Below the pieces are notes generated by a model. The model did no database searches and was not told the DNA's origin. It saw only the letters and a list, made by a program, of their open reading frames with translations. Shown one piece after another: positions 44,772-51,673 of a stretch of DNA of 64,000 nucleotides (the first letter of the stretch is position 1; the number at the start of each line of letters is the position of its first letter). Location: NCBI GenBank assembly GCA_021773435.1, contig JAJFKC010000007.1, forward strand, positions 62,001-126,000, in the 5' to 3' direction. The translations under genes were made by a program, and so were the position numbers. Origin of the DNA: Porticoccaceae bacterium. GTDB taxonomy: Bacteria; Pseudomonadota; Gammaproteobacteria; Pseudomonadales; Porticoccaceae.

Positions 44772-44800
44772 TTGACAAGGCGTTTAAACATTCTTGTCAA
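44772..44800 (+). promoter_or_regulatory. Leader hairpin P1 (8-bp stem)
   Basis: TTGACAAG (44772-44779) and CTTGTCAA (44793-44800) form a perfect stem with a 13-nt loop. It is in the place of the first hairpin of an ANTAR target, but the loop is not the canonical hexamer; inner pairing around gtttaaac may reshape it. Confidence 0.6.
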
Positions 44801-44801
44801 T

Positions 44802-44817
44802 TGGGCAGCGCAGCCCA
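44802..44817 (+). promoter_or_regulatory. ANTAR-type antiterminator hairpin (P2) with AGCGCA hexaloop
   Basis: TGGGC (44802-44806) and GCCCA (44813-44817) close the six-base loop AGCGCA (44807-44812). A at loop position 1 and G at position 4 are the invariant bases of ANTAR-protein targets. Its 3' arm shares four bases with the 5' arm of the terminator, so the two folds exclude each other. Confidence 0.75.
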
Positions 44818-44858
44818 CAGATCATGTCCTCCCCTTCAATGATCTGTGGGTTTTTTTT
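44814..44858 (+). terminator. Intrinsic terminator in the leader, upstream of the porin gene
   Basis: A perfect 12-bp stem (cccacagatcat at 44814-44825 with 44839-44850, loop of 13) is followed by eight T (44851-44858). It lies between the sigma-54 promoter and the porin start at 44952, with no gene ending before it on this strand. It is therefore an attenuator, or the end of a ~95-nt small RNA. Confidence 0.9.
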
Positions 44859-44951
44859 GCCTGACAATCGCTAGCCATTAAGTACGCCGACAAAGGCCAA
44901 GGCAGCGATTGAAGATTTATTGCAGTAATATTTAACACGAGGAGAGTTGGA

Positions 44952-46178
44952 ATGTTTATGAACGTTAAAAAAGCCATCCCAGTGGCCGTGAGCCTGGCCG
45001 CACTAGGTCTATCGGTATCTGCCCATACGGTGGCTGAACCTCTGGCAGAGGGTATCAGCAAAGCTCTCGATGAGAGCGATATTGGCCTGGAGCTACGCTA
45101 TCGTTATGAGTTTGTCGACCAGGACGGTGCGCCAGAAGATGCCGATGCATCGACCCTGCGTACCCGAGTCAATGTTAAATCTGGAAGCATAGGCGGATTC
45201 CAGGGCTTTATCGAGGTAGACAATGTCAGCTATGTAGGTAGCGACAACTTCAACAATACTGAAAACGGAGCAAGCGATTACCCGGTGGTCGCAGACCCAG
45301 ACTACACAGAGGTCAACCAGGCTTTTGTCAGCTATGCCTTTGACGACAAGAACAAAGCCACTGTGGGTCGACAACGGATCAATCACAGCGGACAACGTTT
45401 TCTCGGTGGTGTCGGCTGGCGTCAGAATGAACAAACCTTTGATGCCGCCAGAATGCAGCTGGCACCTGTTGAGGGCTTAACTGTCGACTACAGTTATATT
45501 TGGGGTGTTAATCGTATTTTTGGCCCAGAGGGCGCCGATGCAGATTTCGAGGGCGATAGCCATGCATTAATCGCCAGCTACCAGATTGCCGAGGGACATA
45601 GCATTTCTGCTTTTTCTTACCTCCTTGATCTGGAAGAAGCTCCCGCGCTATCCAGCAGCACCTACGGCCTCGAATATCAGGGCGCCTTCAAGGTAAGCGA
45701 AGGTATCGGCCTTGGTCTTAACCTGGCTTATGCGGAACAAAGCGATTATCAGGACAGCGCCCTGGATTATGACGCTGGCTATTATTTCGGCGAACTGAGC
45801 GCCAAATTCCAGGCGGTGAGTGTTGCCATCGGTTACGAAGTGCTGGAAAGCGACAACGGCGTCGGCTTTAAAACGCCTCTCGCGACATTACATAAATTCC
45901 AGGGTTTTGCCGACAAGTTTTTGGTGACTCCTGCGGGCGGTATCGAAGATAGTTATTTGAAAATTGTCACCAAAGTGGCTGGCGTCAAACTGATCGCCTT
46001 CTACCATGACTTTGAAGCCGAGACTGGCGGTATGGACTACGGCAGTGAATTTGATTTTATAGCAGCTTATAAATTCAACCAAAACTACAGCGTGCTGTTT
46101 AAATACGCAGCTTATGATGCTGATGACTTTGCCACCGATACCGATAAGGCCTGGCTAATGCTAAGCGCCGCTTTTTAA
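44952..46178 (+). CDS. Outer-membrane porin, alginate-export-like family
   Basis: A 408-residue outer-membrane beta-barrel. A signal peptide (MNVKKAIPVAVSLAALGLSVSAHTVAE) is followed by alternating strands with aromatic girdles, such as LELRYRYEFVDQDGAPE, TLRTRVNVKSG, VGRQRINHSGQRFLG and LHKFQGFADKFL, the last a typical segment of the alginate_exp family. The protein ends in Phe (WLMLSAAF), as outer-membrane proteins do. GAGGAG precedes the ATG. It is the first gene behind the sigma-54 promoter and attenuator and precedes NasT/NasS, so it probably passes the transporter's anion across the outer membrane rather than alginate. Confidence 0.88.
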   Translation: MFMNVKKAIPVAVSLAALGLSVSAHTVAEPLAEGISKALDESDIGLELRYRYEFVDQDGAPEDADASTLRTRVNVKSGSIGGFQGFIEVDNVSYVGSDNFNNTENGASDYPVVADPDYTEVNQAFVSYAFDDKNKATVGRQRINHSGQRFLGGVGWRQNEQTFDAARMQLAPVEGLTVDYSYIWGVNRIFGPEGADADFEGDSHALIASYQIAEGHSISAFSYLLDLEEAPALSSSTYGLEYQGAFKVSEGIGLGLNLAYAEQSDYQDSALDYDAGYYFGELSAKFQAVSVAIGYEVLESDNGVGFKTPLATLHKFQGFADKFLVTPAGGIEDSYLKIVTKVAGVKLIAFYHDFEAETGGMDYGSEFDFIAAYKFNQNYSVLFKYAAYDADDFATDTDKAWLMLSAAF

Positions 46179-46216
46179 GCATCACATGTTAAGCACGACT
46201 TGTTAAACACCACGTG
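46175..46216. repeat. Imperfect tandem repeat, 3 x 14 bp, across the porin stop
   Basis: ttaagcatcacatg (46175-46188), ttaagcacgacttg (46189-46202) and ttaaacaccacgtg (46203-46216). The porin stop TAA (46176-46178) lies in the first copy. Confidence 0.8.
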
Positions 46217-46219
46217 CGC

Positions 46220-46253
46220 CCTTAACAAGCTAAAGATCGCTTGCTTGTTAAGG
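46220..46253 (+). promoter_or_regulatory. Perfect 11-bp hairpin between porin and nasT
   Basis: ccttaacaagc (46220-46230) and gcttgttaagg (46243-46253) flank a 12-nt loop. No T-tract follows. Likely roles are 3'-end protection of the porin message or partial attenuation, making porin expression exceed that of the regulator genes. Confidence 0.65.
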
Positions 46254-46344
46254 CCATCCTGAATCAAGCGCTCTTTAATTACAGCCTATCCAAACATCGG
46301 GAATGGTAGCCTGTTGGATTTTTAGGTTTTATCGGTAAGCCCTA

Positions 46345-46950
46345 TTGCAACAGTCTGACAATAAAGATATCCGTGTGATGCTAGTTGACGACCACCCTCA
46401 GCGTGGTGCGATGGTCGAACAAGCATTAAATGCCAATGGCTTTGAGGTGGTATCGATGCTCACCACCGCGTCTGGTCTACTGTTCCAGATCCAGCAACAC
46501 AAACCCCATGTAGTGATAATTGATATTGAATCACCGGATAGAGACATACTGGAAAGCCTGTCAGTAATTAACCAACATAACCCGACACCCGTAGTGATGT
46601 TTTCCAACGAAGACGACCCCGCATTTATTCACCAGGCTATTCATGCTGGCGTCACAGCCTACATGATCGAGGATATTAACCCCGACAAAGTAAAACCAGT
46701 CATTGATGCCGCTATCGCCCAGTTCGAAATGTTCCAGGCTTTGCGTCGACAGCTCGATGACACTCAGCGCGAACTAAATGATCGCGACGCTATCGACAAC
46801 GCCAAACGTTTATTGATGAAGCATCAAAAAATATCGGAACCCGATGCCTACAAAAACCTTCGCACCCTGGCCATGAACAATAGCCAGTCTATCGCCACTG
46901 TCGCTCAAAATGTCATTGCCATTTTAGACAAAGCTAAACCAGAGAAATAA
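46345..46950 (+). CDS. nasT: NasT-like ANTAR-domain antiterminator
   Basis: A 201-residue response-regulator-like RNA-binding protein. The receiver domain has the acidic pair in VMLVDDHPQ (D15-D16) and probable acceptor D60 (VVIIDIES). After a coiled coil (FEMFQALRRQLDDTQRELNDRDAIDNAKRLL in outline) comes the ANTAR three-helix domain (~135-195: KHQKISEPDAYKNLRTLAM). NasT binds hexaloop hairpins in leader RNA and stops terminators forming; NasS holds it inactive when nitrate is absent. A matching leader lies upstream of the porin. The start is a TTG (46345) with a modest ggtaag. NasS begins 4 bp after its stop. Confidence 0.9.
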   Translation: MQQSDNKDIRVMLVDDHPQRGAMVEQALNANGFEVVSMLTTASGLLFQIQQHKPHVVIIDIESPDRDILESLSVINQHNPTPVVMFSNEDDPAFIHQAIHAGVTAYMIEDINPDKVKPVIDAAIAQFEMFQALRRQLDDTQRELNDRDAIDNAKRLLMKHQKISEPDAYKNLRTLAMNNSQSIATVAQNVIAILDKAKPEK

Positions 46951-46954
46951 ACTG

Positions 46955-48364
46955 ATGAACCCGAGTGACCCAGACTCCTCAGAACCAGGCTCCTCAAAAC
47001 AGGAGTCTTCTATAACAAGCTCTTCTATAACAAGCTCTTCTAAAACAGGCTGTCCTGAACACAGCCCTTCTAAAGCTGAGCTTCCTGAACAAAGGATGTC
47101 TGAACAAGGCCTTTCCCGACAAAGCATTTCTCGACAAGCTCAGCTAGACCAAAATCCCCCTGAAAAAATTCACCTGGATATCGGTTTTATGCGCTTAACC
47201 GACAGTGCGCCGCTGATCATCGCCCAGGAACAGCATTTCTTTGAACGTTTTGGTTTGCAGGTCAAACTCTGCCGCGAAGTCTCCTGGGCAAATATTCGCG
47301 ACAAAGTCGCTATCGGTGCGCTTGATGCTGCACAAATGCTGGCCCCGATACCGCTGCTGAGCACACCGGGACAGCAAGCTAACAATAACGCTTTTATTAC
47401 CGGGCTGATGCTTAGCCTAAACGGCAATGCCATCACGCTGGCGACCGGTACCATCACGCTGGCGACCGGTATATGTGAGCAACTCGATTTACCGACTGAT
47501 GATTCACCTTGTGATCGCCCAGAGCCAATACTCGCTGCTCAGCGTCTCAAACAATTGATAAGCGTCCAGCCCAAACAACTCACTCTCGCTACTGTCTATC
47601 CTCACTCCATGCATACCTTCCAATTGCGCCATTGGCTTGAATCAGGCGGTATTTGTCCGGATAAGGACGTACAAATCATCGTGCTACCGCCCGAACAAAT
47701 GGTGGAAAATTTAGCCCGAGGCGCCATAGATGGCTTCTGCGTAGGCGAACCATGGAATACCGCTGCTGTGCAGGCCGGCATTGGTTGCACTTTAGTCTCT
47801 GGCTATCAAATCTGGAATAATGCGCAAATCTGGAATAATGCGCCGGAAAAAGCTCTGGTAGTGAGCGAGCACTGGCATCGACAACACCCCGGCTCCCACT
47901 TGCGTCTGCGTATGGCCGTTATGGAAGCGGCAGCCTGGCTATCTGAGCCGCAAAATCGCCTGGCTGCGACTGACATTCTGGCCAGCAAAGAATATCTGGA
48001 TCTCCCCGAACACCTCATTAAACCGGCCTTGCTAGGAAATTTTCAGTACAGCAAGCAATGTGAGCCTGTGAGTAACCCAGACTTTATAGTCTTCCACCGT
48101 TACCACGCGGGCTTCCCATGGCGCTCAAGAGGCGAATGCCTGTTAAGACAAAGTTACGCCTTACTGGACAAAACTGCCGAGGATAACGAAATTAGCACTT
48201 TGGTAAAAAATGTCTATCGTACCGATCTCTATCGTCAGGCCGCATCTTTGCTTGATTACGCTTATCCCAATCAGGACGCCAAATCTGAAGGTCACCACAG
48301 TAGCGCTTACACCTTTGAGGAAGGTATCGAGCTGGGGGCTGATTTAATTCTAAGTGCTGAATAA
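46955..48364 (+). CDS. nasS: NasS-like nitrate/nitrite sensor protein
   Basis: A 469-residue soluble relative of the periplasmic NrtA/CmpA binding proteins, without a signal peptide, as expected for the cytoplasmic NasS that sequesters NasT. The binding-protein core starts at ~72: IGFMRLTDSAPLIIAQEQHFFERFGLQV, SWANIRDKVAIGALDAAQMLAPIP, LNGNAITLA, FCVGEPWNTAAVQAGIG. Residues 3-67 are an unusual array of 13 five-residue units (SSITS, SSITS, MSEQG, LSRQS, ISRQA). Two more in-frame tandem duplications sit in the core (21 bp at 47430 and 18 bp at 47807). It is coupled to nasT. Confidence 0.9.
   Translation: MNPSDPDSSEPGSSKQESSITSSSITSSSKTGCPEHSPSKAELPEQRMSEQGLSRQSISRQAQLDQNPPEKIHLDIGFMRLTDSAPLIIAQEQHFFERFGLQVKLCREVSWANIRDKVAIGALDAAQMLAPIPLLSTPGQQANNNAFITGLMLSLNGNAITLATGTITLATGICEQLDLPTDDSPCDRPEPILAAQRLKQLISVQPKQLTLATVYPHSMHTFQLRHWLESGGICPDKDVQIIVLPPEQMVENLARGAIDGFCVGEPWNTAAVQAGIGCTLVSGYQIWNNAQIWNNAPEKALVVSEHWHRQHPGSHLRLRMAVMEAAAWLSEPQNRLAATDILASKEYLDLPEHLIKPALLGNFQYSKQCEPVSNPDFIVFHRYHAGFPWRSRGECLLRQSYALLDKTAEDNEISTLVKNVYRTDLYRQAASLLDYAYPNQDAKSEGHHSSAYTFEEGIELGADLILSAE
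46961..47155 (+). repeat. 15-bp-period repeat encoding the NasS N-terminal extension
   Basis: Thirteen 15-bp units, each five codons, with Ser or Pro usually second and Gln, Thr, Pro or His usually fourth. Two units are identical at DNA level (tcttctataacaagc) and others have diverged. Confidence 0.85.
47430..47471 (+). repeat. 21-bp in-frame tandem duplication in nasS
   Basis: The unit at 47430-47450 is repeated exactly at 47451-47471, duplicating the peptide ITLATG-T/I within a conserved core strand (NAITLATGTITLATGI). Confidence 0.9.
47807..47842 (+). repeat. 18-bp in-frame tandem duplication in nasS
   Basis: caaatctggaataatgcg at 47807-47824 is repeated exactly at 47825-47842, duplicating QIWNNA. 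In NrtA the corresponding site reads once ([10 protein letters not shown]). Confidence 0.9.
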
Positions 48365-48628
48365 ACTAAATTTAAACCGGATATTTATTTCATTGCGTTT
48401 TATTTTTTCGATCATATTCGCACCTTTATCACCCACGCTTCTATCATCCATACCTTGGCATCAACGCCCGCTAATAGTGCAAATAGTTCAACAGATCCGA
48501 ACAAAGGCCTTATTGCAGCACCAAAACCATCCCTCTCATTCGCTATTTGCCGCCTAAATTTACACCGCCTTCACCATTAATCACGATTCTCACACGCTAT
48601 TGCGCAATTATCGATAGGAATTTATTTC

Positions 48629-48644
48629 TGGCATATAAATTGTA
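48629..48644 (+). promoter_or_regulatory. Sigma-54-like element upstream of nrtA
   Basis: TGGCATATAAATTGTA has the -24 GG and the correct 12-base spacing, but GT replaces the -12 GC. It is a weak match; its value is that it sits the same distance before a hexaloop hairpin as the strong site before the porin. Confidence 0.35.
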
Positions 48645-48688
48645 TTACTAAGTATCGTACCAGCAACTGCACCGCCCCATCTTTAGCT

Positions 48689-48707
48689 TCATGGCAACGA
48701 GGCCTGA
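48689..48707 (+). promoter_or_regulatory. Candidate second ANTAR-type hairpin, AACGAG hexaloop
   Basis: TCA-(T)-GGC and GCC-TGA close the six-base loop AACGAG (48696-48701) with one bulged T. A1 and G4 match the ANTAR rule. Its 3' GCC also serves as the 5' foot of the terminator-like hairpin that follows. Confidence 0.5.
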
Positions 48708-48755
48708 CAATCACAACCAATTGATGCTTGTGAACGTTGGGCTTTTTTATTTTTT
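48702..48755 (+). terminator. Terminator-like hairpin upstream of nrtA
   Basis: Stem segments GCC/GGC, CAA/TTG and TCACAA/TTGTGA, separated by 3-nt bulges, enclose an 11-nt loop and are followed by T6-A-T6. It ends 127 bp before the nrtA start, with no stop codon just upstream to explain it. Confidence 0.5.
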
Positions 48756-48881
48756 ACGAGCGCATATTTTTAATACCGTATTTTGTGGAACAGATATTTT
48801 ACAAAAATTTATACAGCATTATGTTGCAACACTTTCCAAAAATTTTATGACAACAGCATCATCACAGAGGAAGCTTTATCC

Positions 48882-50315
48882 ATGAGTAGCAAAGCAAAAA
48901 TATTGATTTCTCCAACATTATCCCATTGTCGAAAAATGGCTTCTTCAATTGTGTTCACCGGCGCAATAGCGATAGCCTTTGCAGGCTCCTTGCTGTCCTT
49001 CACTGCCTGGTCAGCCAGCGATATTGGTGAGCCAGAAAAAGAGGATCTCAAATTCGGCTTTATCAAACTCACCGACATGGCGCCCCTGGCTATTGCCTAT
49101 GAAAAAGGTTATTTCGAAGACGAGGGGCTTTACGTAACACTAGAAGCCCAGGCCAACTGGAAAGTTCTGCTCGACGGCGTAATCGATGGTCAACTTGACG
49201 GAGCTCATATGCTTGCCGGGCAGCCCCTGGCCGCGACTATCGGCTTTGGCACCAAGGCCCATATCATTACGCCATTCAGCATGGATTTAAATGGTAATGC
49301 CATCACCGTATCCAACAGTATTTGGGAACAAATGAAGCCCTATGTTCCCCTTCAGGCTGATGGCAAACCGGTTCACCCTATTAAAGCCGATTACCTGAAA
49401 CCGGTGGTTGATAAATACCGGGACGAAGGCAAGCCTTTTAAAATGGGGATGGTCTTCCCGGTATCGACCCATAACTACGAATTGCGTTACTGGCTGGCAG
49501 CGGGCGGAATCAACCCCGGTTACTACGCCCCATCGAGAGGTGATATCAGTGGCCAGCTCAATGCCGAGGTGCTGCTCTCGGTAACACCACCACCGCAAAT
49601 GCCCGCCACCATGGAGGCGGGTACTATTTTTGGTTACTGCGTCGGCGAGCCATGGAACCAACAGGCTGTCTTTAAAGGCATCGGGGTGCCAGTCATAACA
49701 GATTACGAAATCTGGAAAGATAACCCCGAGAAAGTCTTCGGTATCACCAAAGAGTTTGCAGAAAAATATCCCAACACCACGACTCGCATGGTCAAAGCCC
49801 TGATTCGCGCTGCGGCATGGCTCGACGCTAACGACAACGCTAACCGTCCGGAAGCAGTAAAAATACTCTCGCAATCCAATTATGTGGGCGCAGATTACGA
49901 AGTAATCGCCAATAGCATGACCGGTACCTTTGAATACGAGAAAGGCGATAAACGTGCGGTGCCCGACTTCAATGTGTTTTTCCGCTACAACGCCACCTAT
50001 CCCTACTACAGTGATGCCATCTGGTATCTCACGCAAATGCGTCGCTGGGGCCAAATCGACGAATTCAAACCCGATAGCTGGTACATCGATGTAGCCAAAT
50101 CGGTCTACCGTCCGGATCTTTATTCGACCGCAGCCAAAGCCTTGATAGCCGATGGCGCACTGAAGGCATCAGATTTCCCTGACCTTGATAAAGAAAGCGG
50201 CTTTCGTCCACCCCAGGACACCTTTATCGACAACATTGCCTATGACGGCTCTAAACCCAACGCCTATATCGATATGTTCCCTATCGGGCTGAAAGCGAAA
50301 GAGGCCGCTAATTAA
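48882..50315 (+). CDS. NrtA/CmpA-type ABC transporter substrate-binding protein
   Basis: Periplasmic binding protein of the nitrate/nitrite/cyanate/bicarbonate family, 477 residues. I start it at the ATG 48882 (SD agagga), which puts a signal segment at once: [27 protein letters not shown]. The core begins [26 protein letters not shown], then [30 protein letters not shown] and [21 protein letters not shown]. It is homologous to NasS over the whole core. Nitrate is the most likely ligand because of NasTS; bicarbonate or cyanate remain possible. It follows a 517-bp gap with a candidate leader. Confidence 0.9.
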   Translation: MSSKAKILISPTLSHCRKMASSIVFTGAIAIAFAGSLLSFTAWSASDIGEPEKEDLKFGFIKLTDMAPLAIAYEKGYFEDEGLYVTLEAQANWKVLLDGVIDGQLDGAHMLAGQPLAATIGFGTKAHIITPFSMDLNGNAITVSNSIWEQMKPYVPLQADGKPVHPIKADYLKPVVDKYRDEGKPFKMGMVFPVSTHNYELRYWLAAGGINPGYYAPSRGDISGQLNAEVLLSVTPPPQMPATMEAGTIFGYCVGEPWNQQAVFKGIGVPVITDYEIWKDNPEKVFGITKEFAEKYPNTTTRMVKALIRAAAWLDANDNANRPEAVKILSQSNYVGADYEVIANSMTGTFEYEKGDKRAVPDFNVFFRYNATYPYYSDAIWYLTQMRRWGQIDEFKPDSWYIDVAKSVYRPDLYSTAAKALIADGALKASDFPDLDKESGFRPPQDTFIDNIAYDGSKPNAYIDMFPIGLKAKEAAN

Positions 50316-50341
50316 GCGAAATTTTTCCAGGTTCTCTATGG

Positions 50342-51661
50342 ATGCCATACCAGGCGGTGTCGCATCCGACTGCACAAACACAGGGTATGGATTTATTTAG
50401 GCGACCCCCACCTCGCTTAAGCATTACTGATATTGAAATGACTAACACTGACATGACTGGCACAAACATGACCGACATAAGCGTAAACGATTTAAATAAC
50501 CCAGCTGCCGCTCTAGATAAAACCGCAAAAACGAAGGAGAAAAAAGCCGTGACTCCCCAAAGTTCCGGGACGGATTCAATTGTAAAGGCACCTTTAGACA
50601 TACCCCCAGCATCAAAAACCACGCCAAAAAATAGCACACCTATTTATGTTCGTATAAACAAAGTGCTGGATCTTATTGGCTTCACCTGGTTTATACCCCT
50701 AATTAAATTATGTGGTGGTGAAAGCCCGAAAACTCAATTTAGAGATTTACTCACCGCCATCGGCGCACCGGTGGTGTTTTTTATAATCTTCCTGATGTTC
50801 TGGAGCTGGGGCGCCGCCCAGATTGAAACCAGTCTTGGCGTTATTCCGGGGCCTGCTCAGGTTTATAAAGAAGCTCAGGGCTTGATGGAGGAACATACTG
50901 CCGAACGGCAGAAAGAAATCGCCTTCCAGGAGCGTCAGGAAAAACGTAATGTAGCTAAGCTAGAAAAGAATCCAGACGCCGTTATCAAAACCCGAACCTA
51001 CACGGGTAAGGCAACCTATATAGATCAAATTTTTACCAGCCTGTTTACCGTGTTTACTGGCTTTATCATTGCAACCCTGGTCGCCGTACCTCTGGGTATT
51101 ATCTGCGGGATGAGCCCTATTTTTAATACCGCGATAAATCCTATTATTCAAATATTTAAACCGGTATCACCTCTGGCATGGCTACCTATTGTGACCATGA
51201 TTGTGAGTGCCTTATATGTAACAAGCGACGATTCCTGGTTTGATAAATCATTTCTGACCTCAGCCATCACCGTAACCCTCTGCTCGCTTTGGCCAACACT
51301 GATCAATACCTCGGTGGGTGTATCGTCCATTGATAAAGACCTGGTCAATGTCGGCAAGGTACTCAAACTGAGCAAGATGACCCAGGTCACTAAAATCATT
51401 TTACCCTCCTCCTTACCCCTGATATTTACAGGTTTGCGGCTATCCCTGGGCGTTGGCTGGATGGTCTTGATCGCGGCTGAAATGCTCGCGCAAAATCCGG
51501 GCCTCGGTAAATTCGTTTGGGATGAATTTCAAAACGGCAGCTCCCATTCTTTAGGCCGCATCATGGTGGCGGTATTCACCATCGGCTTGATCGGCTTCGC
51601 CCTCGACCGAATTATGATGACTTTACAAAAACTATTTTCTTTTGGTGATACCAATATCTAG
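50342..51661 (+). CDS. NrtB-type ABC transporter permease
   Basis: Inner-membrane permease of the NrtB/CmpB/TauC family. Membrane helices begin near residue 135 (VVFFIIFLMFWSW). A cytoplasmic or loop stretch with charged residues (~165-215) precedes the BPD_transp_1 core; the coupling EAA-like loop is VGKVLKLSKMTQVTKIILPSSLPLIFTGLRLSLG. The first ~105 residues are low-complexity and include a 15-bp repeat. Two starts compete: the ATG at 50342 (439 residues) directly after nrtA, and a GTG at 50549 (370 residues) with a perfect AAGGAG nine bases upstream, which better fits the family length. Confidence 0.88.
   Translation: MPYQAVSHPTAQTQGMDLFRRPPPRLSITDIEMTNTDMTGTNMTDISVNDLNNPAAALDKTAKTKEKKAVTPQSSGTDSIVKAPLDIPPASKTTPKNSTPIYVRINKVLDLIGFTWFIPLIKLCGGESPKTQFRDLLTAIGAPVVFFIIFLMFWSWGAAQIETSLGVIPGPAQVYKEAQGLMEEHTAERQKEIAFQERQEKRNVAKLEKNPDAVIKTRTYTGKATYIDQIFTSLFTVFTGFIIATLVAVPLGIICGMSPIFNTAINPIIQIFKPVSPLAWLPIVTMIVSALYVTSDDSWFDKSFLTSAITVTLCSLWPTLINTSVGVSSIDKDLVNVGKVLKLSKMTQVTKIILPSSLPLIFTGLRLSLGVGWMVLIAAEMLAQNPGLGKFVWDEFQNGSSHSLGRIMVAVFTIGLIGFALDRIMMTLQKLFSFGDTNI
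50438..50497 (+). repeat. 15-bp-period repeat in the nrtB N-terminal extension
   Basis: Four five-codon units (MTNTD, MTGTN, MTDIS, VNDLN), each starting atgac or similar. The period is the same as in the NasS extension three genes upstream. Confidence 0.7.
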
Positions 51662-51673
51662 GAGTTCATGATC

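Noticed and set aside
44772-44800. Calling P1 a second canonical ANTAR hexaloop
   Set aside because: The stem is perfect, but the loop is 13 nt and contains no A-x-x-G hexamer in a closed position, so only P2 meets the rule.
48691-48885. A 64-codon plus-strand frame overlapping the nrtA leader
   Set aside because: It starts inside the hexaloop hairpin, lacks a ribosome site and overlaps the nrtA start; a leader peptide is not needed to explain the structure.
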